A stretch of DNA of 7,227 nucleotides, taken from Treponema sp. (GTDB taxonomy: Bacteria > Spirochaetota > Spirochaetia > Treponematales > Breznakiellaceae). The translations under genes and the position numbers were made by a program. The DNA is taken from assembly GCA_009786675.1 (NCBI GenBank), contig WQRP01000079.1, forward strand, positions 1-7,227. Reading direction: 5' to 3'. Position 1 is the first letter of the stretch; each line of letters starts with the position of its first letter. Positions 1 to 7,172 of this stretch are shown piece after piece. Below the pieces are notes generated by a model. The model did no database searches, was not told where the DNA came from, and was given only the letters and a program-made list of their open reading frames with translations.

Positions 1-333
1 TGGCGGTTGATCCAGTTTATAGCGATCTTCGCGGTGTTTCTTCTGTTTATAGTGTTCAATCTGGACAACAGATCCGACATAAGCCTGGGGTTCACGAAGT
101 TCAACGACGTGCCGGTGTTCATAACCGCGTTCTTCGCGTTTATCGTGGGTATGACGCTGACGCTGCCCTCGATCGTAAGGCTGTGGCTCAGGACGCGCAG
201 GAGCGTTCCGCCGGAGGCGAAAAAGCCGGAAAAAAAGGGGGACAAAAAGAGGGGCGATAAAAAGGGATCCCCGGACGCCGACACCGGCGAAACGCAGGCC
301 CCCGCGAACCTGAAGGACTATGGAATTGACTAA
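1..333 (+). CDS. LapA/DUF1049-like small membrane protein (5' end cut by window)
   Basis: The frame is open from base 1 (Trp-Arg-Leu-Ile...) and ends at TAA 331-333. A TTG at base 7 could start translation, but family members usually begin a few residues before this point, so the true start probably lies just outside the window. Two hydrophobic segments are visible: about residues 2-17 (IQFIAIFAVFLLFIVF) and about 38-60. Between them is an N-D-N-R-S-D-ISLGF stretch that matches the 'N...V.l.f' pattern of the LapA/DUF1049 family. The tail is a hydrophilic Lys/Asp-rich stretch of about 40 residues with the imperfect repeat KKGDKKRGDKKG. LapA-type proteins are inner-membrane proteins; in Enterobacteria LapA/LapB tune lipopolysaccharide assembly, but many distant DUF1049 proteins have no known role, so I claim only the family. 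The stop overlaps the next gene by 14 nt, which suggests translational coupling. An in-frame A AAA AAG heptamer lies at 231-237. Confidence 0.75.
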   Translation, partial: WRLIQFIAIFAVFLLFIVFNLDNRSDISLGFTKFNDVPVFITAFFAFIVGMTLTLPSIVRLWLRTRRSVPPEAKKPEKKGDKKRGDKKGSPDADTGETQAPANLKDYGID

Positions 334-1288
334 AGCCCGCCGCGCCGCGCTCGCCCTGACCCTTATCCTTGCCGGCGGGTACGCCCAGGCCGCTCCGGCG
401 CAGCTAGGCGCGGAAATACAGGCCCTGGAGCAAAGACTGGCCGCCAACCCCCCGGCGGCGGAACGGCACGGCGTCCTGGTACGCCTAGCCCGCCTACGGC
501 AACTGTCCGGCAACGTGGCCCTCGCCGCGAACCACTGGCTGGAGGCCGCCGCGCTGAACCCCGCCGACGATTTTTCCCTGGTCTCCGGCGCGTACTGCCT
601 TGCCGCCATAGGCGAGTGGGAAAGGGCCCTGGCCGTAATCCGCCCCCTTCTTGACTCGGGCAGGAGCGGCCCCCCGGTGGCAAAGGCGCGATACCTGGAC
701 GCGACCCTTAGGGCCTGGACGGAATCGGACATTTCCGCCCTCCTCGCCCTGACCGTGGATCCGGAGGCCGCCTTTTTGCGACCGGTAATCTACTACACCC
801 TTTGGTGGACGGTGGCCAGGGATCCGGTCAGCTTCGGGGACAACGCCGAGGCCTGGAGGCAGCGCCTGCTCGTCCGGTACCCCAGAAGCCTGGAGGCCCG
901 CATCGCCGTCCCCGACGCCTCGCAGGCGATCAGCGCGATACACAGCCCCCTGTGGCTGCTGCTCCCCGGGGTTCCCGCCGGGACGCCGATGGGCATCCCC
1001 GAGGATTCAACCCTGGCGGGACTGGTAAGATCCCCCGCGCCAGGCAACGCTCCGCGCGGCGACGCGCCCCCGTCGCAGGGCCAGCAGACAGGCCTGTTCA
1101 GGAGCGAGACCAACGCCCGCACCCACGCGGAAACGCTGGGAAGGGCCGGTTTTACGACGATTGTGTCCCGCAGGCTGGTCAACAACGTGGAGCACTGGGC
1201 GGTGGTGGTTCCCGCCGAACATCCGGCGAGAACCGCGTCCGAGCTGCGGTTGGCGGGGTACGATTCCTTCACCGTTAGGATTGACTAA
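320..1288 (+). CDS. Exported TPR-like protein with C-terminal SPOR domain
   Basis: The predicted protein has 322 aa. The N-terminus (MELTKARR, then a hydrophobic core, then GGYAQA-APA) is a signal peptide with likely cleavage after residue 24; no lipobox Cys is present. Residues about 30-150 are helical and Ala/Leu-rich with TPR-like spacing (LSGNVALAANHWLEAAALNP and GEWERALAVIRPLL). A Pro/Gly/Ser-rich linker at about 215-255 leads to a SPOR-type module at about 256-321 (GLFRSETNARTHAETLGRAGF...VNNVEHWAVVV...LRLAGYDSFTVRI), with the expected beta-alpha-beta-beta-alpha-beta pattern. SPOR domains bind denuded glycan strands of septal peptidoglycan, so a periplasmic wall- or division-associated role is inferred. 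Start choice: AAGGA at 313-317 is only 2 nt before ATG 320 but 8 nt before the in-frame TTG at 326, so the true start may be two codons later. It overlaps the upstream LapA-like gene and is probably co-transcribed with it. The specific function is unknown. Confidence 0.82.
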   Translation: MELTKARRAALALTLILAGGYAQAAPAQLGAEIQALEQRLAANPPAAERHGVLVRLARLRQLSGNVALAANHWLEAAALNPADDFSLVSGAYCLAAIGEWERALAVIRPLLDSGRSGPPVAKARYLDATLRAWTESDISALLALTVDPEAAFLRPVIYYTLWWTVARDPVSFGDNAEAWRQRLLVRYPRSLEARIAVPDASQAISAIHSPLWLLLPGVPAGTPMGIPEDSTLAGLVRSPAPGNAPRGDAPPSQGQQTGLFRSETNARTHAETLGRAGFTTIVSRRLVNNVEHWAVVVPAEHPARTASELRLAGYDSFTVRID

Positions 1289-1307
1289 ACCGCGGAACCG
1301 CCGCGGT
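1289..1307. terminator. GC-rich hairpin between convergent genes
   Basis: A 7-bp perfect stem (ACCGCGG 1289-1295 and CCGCGGT 1301-1307) encloses a 5-nt loop. It directly follows the SPOR-gene stop and sits 31 nt beyond the spoVG stop on the other strand. Read on the minus strand it is followed by only three U residues, and on the plus strand by none, so it is a weak intrinsic terminator at best. A second short stem (CGCC 1308-1311 with GGCG 1321-1324) lies next to it. It may act as a bidirectional end or RNA 3' stabiliser. Confidence 0.35.
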
Positions 1308-1338
1308 CGCCAGAAAAGACGGCGAGGAAGGCTAGCTT

Positions 1339-1620
1339 TTATATTTCAACCGAAAGATCATCCTGGATGGCACCCGAGTCGTACTTGTCCAGTATCTCCT
1401 GCTGCATTGCCGCGCGGAACTCCGGATGTATGGGATGAGCCACATCCTTGTATTCCCCGGTCTTTGTCTTACGGCTAGGCATCGCGATAAAAACCCCGGT
1501 CTTGCCCTCTATGATTTTTACGTTGTGCACAACGAAGCAATCATCGAACGTAACCGTCACGTAGGCTTTAAGCTTACCCTCACCAACAACCTTCCGTATC
1601 CTGATGTCAGTAATTTTCAT
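1339..1620 (-). CDS. spoVG: SpoVG family nucleic-acid-binding regulator
   Basis: The protein has 93 aa and is full length for the family. It starts MKITDIRIRKVV, followed by the SpoVG core: LKAYVTVTFDDCFVVHNVKIIEG at about 17-39 (slightly divided by a basic turn), then GVFIAMPSRKTKTGEYKD at about 42-59 and the HPIHPEFRAAMQQEILDKY helix. The PSRK-x-K-x-G-E-Y-x-D-x-A-HP signature is diagnostic. SpoVG was named for Bacillus sporulation, but in Borrelia and Staphylococcus it is a small DNA- and RNA-binding regulator; the same role is inferred here. The start at ATG 1620 is fixed by AAGGAG (complement of 1627-1632) 6 nt upstream and by family alignment; an upstream in-frame GTG at 1662 would add 14 residues and is not favoured. 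It lies 55 nt downstream of ispE and may also have its own promoter inside the ispE 3' end. Codon usage is less G/C-rich than that of its neighbours. Confidence 0.95.
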   Translation of the reverse strand: MKITDIRIRKVVGEGKLKAYVTVTFDDCFVVHNVKIIEGKTGVFIAMPSRKTKTGEYKDVAHPIHPEFRAAMQQEILDKYDSGAIQDDLSVEI

Positions 1621-1675
1621 GCCTCTCTCCTTCACTTTTTTACCAGTTGGTTTTGATGTCACCCCACCCGTATTA

Positions 1676-2632
1676 CTATTCTAGCACCACATCGTCCCCA
1701 GTGCAAGCAAAAGCTTCAAAAATATATGGCCATCGCTTCGATAGCAATTTTTTTGCGGATTTAGCCATATTTTTCCGCGAAAAAACCCCAAAACACGTTG
1801 AACCGGAGCCGGAAAGCCCGGCAAAATCCGCCCCGAGTGTTTTTAGGCAGGATATTATCCGCTCGTAGGCCAGCCAGTCCCCGTAAAATTCCCCCCGGCC
1901 GGCAAAAACGGGCAAAAAATCGTTGGAAAAGGGCCAGTCCCCGGGCCGGCCGGCAAGAAAGCCGGGGATTTTGTCCGGCGAAACACCCCGGCCGGGTGTC
2001 CGCGCGCCCGGGGGCGTCGCCAGGCGGTGCCCGTCCAAGGCCCGAAAGGCCGCGGCCGTGTCGCTGTGAAAGCCCGGACAGACCAGCAGCAGGGAAAGAT
2101 CCCGGAACCCCCCGGGCAGGGCGACGGGGCTAACCAGATCCCCCCTGCCGCTCACCCAGGCGGCCGCGAGCCCGGCGGCGACGACGCCCACGAAAAACGG
2201 GACGTCGCTCCCAAGCTCCGCCCCCATTTCGGCCAGGATCCCCGGATCCAAAAGGCCGCCGGGCCGGGCAAGCCGGTTCAGCGCGAGCAGCGTGGCCGCC
2301 GCGTCCGAGGAACCGCCGCCCAGACCCCCGCCCAGGGGAATCCGCTTCTCCACCGTAACCCTAAGCCCCCCGCCGTAGCCCGTGCGGCCCCTGAACAGGG
2401 ATACCGCCCTTGTGACGATGTTCTTCTCCGGGGGAAGCCCCGCGCCCTCCGGAAGCCGCCAGTCCATGCGTACCTCCGTGGCGTCCCCGGCCACGGTCTC
2501 GACCAGGACGGTGTCCCCAAAGTCCAGGGCCAGGAACAGGCTTTCTATGTCATGGAACCCGTCGGGGCGCCTGTCCCCGACACGAAGGTGCAGGTTAAGC
2601 TTCGCCGGGGCCGCGGTCTTTATTCTGGGCAC
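1676..2632 (-). CDS. ispE: 4-diphosphocytidyl-2-C-methyl-D-erythritol kinase (IspE)
   Basis: IspE is a GHMP-family kinase that phosphorylates CDP-methylerythritol using ATP, the fourth step of the MEP pathway to isoprenoid precursors, in the cytosol. The GTG start gives 318 aa (family about 280-300). Visible motifs are TAAPAKLNLHL with catalytic-region Lys11, the ATP-binding loop PLGGGLGGGSSDAAATL at about 99-115, LGSDVPFF with catalytic Asp143, and the third GHMP motif GLSGSGSTCFGVF at about 272-284. The longer open frame back to base 2839 adds 69 residues without family resemblance and would run through the divergent promoter region. GTG 2632 has AGGA 8 nt upstream, and the same bases form a possible extended -10, so the mRNA could be nearly leaderless. 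An in-frame TTG at 2638 is an alternative start. The last ~40 codons are conspicuously AT-rich. spoVG follows 55 nt downstream, probably in the same operon. Confidence 0.95.
   Translation of the reverse strand: MPRIKTAAPAKLNLHLRVGDRRPDGFHDIESLFLALDFGDTVLVETVAGDATEVRMDWRLPEGAGLPPEKNIVTRAVSLFRGRTGYGGGLRVTVEKRIPLGGGLGGGSSDAAATLLALNRLARPGGLLDPGILAEMGAELGSDVPFFVGVVAAGLAAAWVSGRGDLVSPVALPGGFRDLSLLLVCPGFHSDTAAAFRALDGHRLATPPGARTPGRGVSPDKIPGFLAGRPGDWPFSNDFLPVFAGRGEFYGDWLAYERIISCLKTLGADFAGLSGSGSTCFGVFSRKNMAKSAKKLLSKRWPYIFEAFACTGDDVVLE
1678..1706 (-). promoter_or_regulatory. Possible spoVG promoter inside ispE 3' end
   Basis: Read on the minus strand, TAGAAT (complement of 1678-1683, five of six matches to TATAAT) lies 17 nt downstream of TTGCAC (complement of 1701-1706, three of six matches to TTGACA). 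Transcription would begin near 1671 and give a leader of about 50 nt before spoVG. The -10 is good and the -35 is poor. SpoVG is often made at levels different from its upstream gene, so a second promoter is plausible but unproven. Confidence 0.35.
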
Positions 2633-2639
2633 GGACAAG

Positions 2640-2667
2640 ATCCTAGCACAAAAACCGGGCCGCTCAA
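2640..2667 (-). promoter_or_regulatory. Possible ispE promoter with extended -10
   Basis: On the minus strand, TGC-TAGGAT (the -10 hexamer is the complement of 2640-2645) lies 16 nt after TTGAGC (complement of 2662-2667). The -10 matches consensus at four of six bases plus the TGn extension, and the -35 also matches at four of six. The transcript would begin almost at the GTG start codon of ispE (2632), implying little or no leader. The AGGA inside the -10 could alternatively serve as a Shine-Dalgarno sequence for the same GTG if transcription starts further upstream. Confidence 0.35.
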
Positions 2668-2706
2668 ACCCCGGCAAACATGGGCTTAAAACCCCCGGGA
2701 ACCCGG

Positions 2707-2736
2707 TTGACAATTCTCCGAACTCTCCCTTAATGT
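2707..2736 (+). promoter_or_regulatory. Promoter-like element of the acidic-protein gene
   Basis: A perfect -35 hexamer TTGACA lies at 2707-2712. The best -10 is TAATGT at 2731-2736 (18-nt spacer) or TTAATG one base earlier; both match consensus only partly. Transcription would start near 2743, about 77 nt before the acidic-protein start codon. Immediately upstream, CCGGG-AA-CCCGG at 2695-2706 is a short inverted repeat abutting the -35, a position where an operator could sit. Confidence 0.5.
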
Positions 2737-2740
2737 TTCT

Positions 2741-2783
2741 AAAGGAGGATCCTGCCGTCAGCATGGTCCTCCCGCTCGGTTGA
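2741..2783 (+). promoter_or_regulatory. Structured leader: Shine-Dalgarno/anti-Shine-Dalgarno pair and six-codon ORF
   Basis: AAAGGAGG at 2741-2748 is a perfect Shine-Dalgarno sequence, but no ATG, GTG or TTG occurs at normal spacing behind it. The nearest ATG (2763) is 14 nt away and encodes only MVLPLG before TGA 2781-2783. GGAGGA (2744-2749) is exactly complementary to TCCTCC (2767-2772), which lies inside that mini-ORF, so the RNA can fold back over the ribosome site. The element sits in the leader of the acidic-protein gene, which has its own ribosome site. A regulatory leader is an inference. Confidence 0.35.
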
Positions 2784-2819
2784 GTAACGCATAAAACACA
2801 CATCAAGACGGAGAGAATT

Positions 2820-3110
2820 ATGGTTCTGCATGAGGTCAAAAACGAACAGGAGGGCTTACAGGAAGAACTCCTGCCGACGGACTGCGAAGAGTCCTTTATG
2901 GCTGCTGATGTTTTCCCAGGACAGTCTTTCGCGTTTGACTACAGCGACGAAGACGAGGACGACGAGGAAGACAACTTCGACGACATGGAAGAGGACTTCG
3001 ACGACGACGATGAGGACGATGATGAGGAAGACGAGGACGAATTTGACGAAGACGAGGACGACGACTTCGACGACGATTTTGACGACGACTTCGAGTACGA
3101 CGAGGACTGA
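2820..3110 (+). CDS. Hyperacidic Asp/Glu-rich protein with periodic Phe
   Basis: The predicted protein has 96 aa and I do not recognise a named family. Residues 1-42 are mixed and mildly acidic (MVLHEVKNEQEGLQEELLPT...), with the only Lys at position 7. Residues 43-96 contain 45 Asp/Glu out of 54; the remainder are mostly Phe and Tyr, ending in three consecutive DDDF units (Phe83, 87, 91). There is no signal peptide or membrane segment, so it is presumably cytosolic and disordered. Start: GGAG at 2810-2813 is 6 nt before ATG 2820. It has its own promoter-like element, is divergent from ispE, and ends just before a long hairpin shared with rsfS. Acidic tails with interspersed hydrophobics occur in RNA polymerase delta subunit, in DNA-mimic proteins and in histone or ribosomal chaperones, but the delta N-terminal domain is absent. 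The coding strand is a GAN trinucleotide run, so in-frame length changes are likely. Real expression is likely; function unknown. Confidence 0.7.
   Translation: MVLHEVKNEQEGLQEELLPTDCEESFMAADVFPGQSFAFDYSDEDEDDEEDNFDDMEEDFDDDDEDDDEEDEDEFDEDEDDDFDDDFDDDFEYDED
2963..3107 (+). repeat. Imperfect GAN trinucleotide tract encoding the acidic tail
   Basis: The tract consists almost entirely of GAC, GAT, GAG and GAA codons broken by TTC/TTT (Phe) and a few others. It includes a nearly regular GAC-GAC-GA(C/T)-TT(C/T) unit repeated near the 3' end. Such tracts can expand or contract in frame by slippage. The opposite strand shows long spurious open frames (Val-rich and Ser-rich) purely because of this composition. 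Confidence 0.7.
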
Positions 3111-3116
3111 GTAACG

Positions 3117-3151
3117 CGAACGGGAGACGGGTCTCGCCCGTCTTCCGTTCG
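3117..3151. terminator. Long hairpin between the acidic gene and rsfS
   Basis: The bases 3117-3131 pair with 3137-3151 over 15 positions (one G-U on the plus-strand RNA) around the loop TCTCG. It starts 6 nt after the acidic-protein stop and lies 9 nt beyond the rsfS stop on the other strand, so it can serve both convergent transcripts. Neither side has a U-tract, so it is better described as a transcript-end or stabilising hairpin than as a canonical intrinsic terminator. Confidence 0.6.
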
Positions 3152-3160
3152 GCACAAAAG

Positions 3161-3502
3161 CTATCCCGCGCCTACCGAGTAGAGCCGTTCCAGGTCGTAA
3201 AACGCCCGGGCTTTTTCGGTCATGAGGTGTATCACTATCGAGCCCAAGTCGATTATGCGCCACTCGTCCCGTTCAAGCCTCGGCCTGTGGGATCGCCGGA
3301 GTATACCCATCCCCCTTTCGCGGCAGAACTCCCTTACGTGCCTTTCAAGCCCGTCCAGGTGGGCGTCGCTGCTTGCCGTCGCGATGACGAAAAAATCCGT
3401 CCAGGCGCCCATTTCCCTAAGATCGAGCGCGACCACGTCCGCGCCCCTGTGGTCGCGCAGAAGATCCCCCAGGGCCTCAGTTTCCGACAACGTATCTTCC
3501 AT
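3161..3502 (-). CDS. rsfS: Ribosomal silencing factor RsfS (Iojap/DUF143)
   Basis: RsfS binds ribosomal protein uL14 on the 50S subunit and blocks joining with 30S, reducing translation when nutrients are short. The ATG start gives 113 aa, typical of the family (about 105-120). The diagnostic stretches are ADVVALDLREMGAWTDFFVI at about 21-40, followed by A-T-A-S-S-D-A-H, and WRIIDLGSIVIHLM (81-94) leading into RAFYDLERLYS (99-109), which contains the conserved fYdLErL signature. The start at 3502 is supported by GGAAGGGA (complement of 3508-3515) 5 nt upstream; the 35 extra residues of the longer open frame are read from within lcp in another frame and are not credible. Its first 26 nt overlap the 3' end of lcp, so translation is probably coupled. 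It is last in the obgE operon and converges on the acidic gene. Confidence 0.95.
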   Translation of the reverse strand: MEDTLSETEALGDLLRDHRGADVVALDLREMGAWTDFFVIATASSDAHLDGLERHVREFCRERGMGILRRSHRPRLERDEWRIIDLGSIVIHLMTEKARAFYDLERLYSVGAG

Positions 3503-4703
3503 TAAAATCCCTTCCAATAATGAGCGTGAAGTCCGAGCGAAGCTCGGTGTGCTGCAGGGCGATTTCCCCGGACACCAGAAAGTCCCGGGAGGGGTTCTCG
3601 AAGACAATGTTGCTCGAGCGGATTATGTTGGCGAAATTCCGCGCCATGACCTCGTACCCCGACCGGTCGATCACAATCGTCCTTTCGAAGCCGGAATGCT
3701 CCGCGTTGCCGACGGAAATAACGTCGTAGCCGAATTCCCGCAGAAGGTCCGCCGTCCTGCCGGCAAGCCCGCTTACCGTGGTCCCGTTAAGCACCTCGAC
3801 GGTAAAGTGCCGGTCCGCGCCCTCCGCCGGCCTGGTAATCGAGGCCAGGGTACGCCGCACCACGTCGCGAATCAGGTGCCCGTCGTGCAGGGGGATAAGC
3901 AGCGTCCGCCCGGACACCTCCCGCTGGACGCCCCCGACCGAATGCACGGCAATCCTGCTCATGTCCATGTTGGCGAACTCGTCGAACAGGCGAACCCTGG
4001 CGCGCTCGTTCAGGTCGGTCCGGATAAGGGACCGGAACATCCTGGCGACCTCCGGGATTTTCAGCTTGTCGTTCATTTCCGCCTGCCGCTGCAGAAAGGC
4101 CAGGAAAAAGCGCTGCCTGCGGTGCGAGACCATTTCCTGGTCCTCGTCGGGAAGCCGGTGGGTCATGAACGAGACGGCCTTGTCCCCGCCGAAACGGTGT
4201 ATCCCCGAGGGGAACAAAACAAGCCGGCCGTCCCCGTCATGGAACTGCACCCGCGAGGGGACGAAAAGATCCAGGCCGTCGAGAAGATCCACCGCCCTGC
4301 CCAGGTTTTCGGTGCTCATGACTATCGAGAAGGAAATGTCGATCCCCAGGATGCTTCCGACCAGGCCCTCGAAAACGGAGATCTGCTTGGGATCGTACAC
4401 CGAGTCGATTCTGTCCACGCGGTTGATCCTGCGGATCAGCATCCCAAGATCGCCGGGCACGTCGAAAACCGCCGCCCTGCGGGTCGCCGGATAGTACAGC
4501 ACGACGAAGGTGCTCAAGGGAAGGCCGTCCTCCTCGATCACGTACATCACGCTTATCACGCGATCCTCGGCGAAAAACCCCTCGATGGGATCGACCCGCA
4601 GGGAGTACACCGCGAAGACGACGCCCCCGATCAAAAGCACGACTATGGCCAAAAGCAGGACGCCGCTGGCGTCCCTGCCAACGAAAGTGGTTTTCCTTTC
4701 CAT
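3477..4703 (-). CDS. LytR-CpsA-Psr (LCP) family membrane protein with LytR_C domain
   Basis: The predicted protein has 408 aa. It has a short cytosolic N-terminus, one membrane anchor at about 14-33 (SGVLLLAIVVLLIGGVVFAV), an extracytoplasmic LCP-like domain at about 45-250, and a LytR_C domain at about 299-400 that begins FTVEVLNGTTVSGLAGRTADLLREFGYDV (split at the Gly here for clarity). LCP enzymes transfer polyprenyl-linked glycopolymers such as teichoic acids to peptidoglycan in Gram-positives. The role in spirochaetes, which lack teichoic acids, is not known to me. The domain is divergent: the usual PRD-type motif appears as V-P-G-D (82-85), although the later Arg-rich helix (THRLPDEDQ...HRRQRFFLAFLQ, 181-205) is present. 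Start: AAGGAG (complement of 4712-4717) 8 nt before ATG 4703. It starts 2 nt after the nadD-yqeK stop and overlaps rsfS by 26 nt. Confidence 0.85.
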   Translation of the reverse strand: MERKTTFVGRDASGVLLLAIVVLLIGGVVFAVYSLRVDPIEGFFAEDRVISVMYVIEEDGLPLSTFVVLYYPATRRAAVFDVPGDLGMLIRRINRVDRIDSVYDPKQISVFEGLVGSILGIDISFSIVMSTENLGRAVDLLDGLDLFVPSRVQFHDGDGRLVLFPSGIHRFGGDKAVSFMTHRLPDEDQEMVSHRRQRFFLAFLQRQAEMNDKLKIPEVARMFRSLIRTDLNERARVRLFDEFANMDMSRIAVHSVGGVQREVSGRTLLIPLHDGHLIRDVVRRTLASITRPAEGADRHFTVEVLNGTTVSGLAGRTADLLREFGYDVISVGNAEHSGFERTIVIDRSGYEVMARNFANIIRSSNIVFENPSRDFLVSGEIALQHTELRSDFTLIIGRDFNGRYVVGN

Positions 4704-4705
4704 CG

Positions 4706-7122
<2,417 letters not shown>

Positions 7123-7172
7123 CTACGCCCATCGCGATAAAAATCCCATGTTTTCCCTAAAAATCGCCCCCA

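Noticed and set aside
2027..2689. 220-aa plus-strand open frame
   Set aside because: Antisense to ispE, whose GHMP kinase motifs are intact; no family features in the shadow.
2633..2839. N-terminal extension of ispE (69 residues)
   Set aside because: It resembles no part of IspE and crosses the divergent promoter and start of the acidic gene. The family begins at the GTG at 2632 or very close to it.
2781..3117. Direct repeat TGAGTAACGC at 2781-2790 and 3108-3117, each starting at a stop codon
   Set aside because: Striking position, but many exact 10-mer repeats are expected by chance in 7 kb, and the flanks do not match well.
2856..3263. Val-rich apparent multi-membrane protein on the minus strand, and a Ser-rich frame at 2939-3157
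   Set aside because: Both are the complement of the GAN repeat tract read in other frames; Val and Ser runs follow from the repeat, not from selection.
3503..3607. N-terminal extension of rsfS
   Set aside because: It is lcp coding sequence in another frame; ATG 3502 has a good ribosome site and family-typical length.
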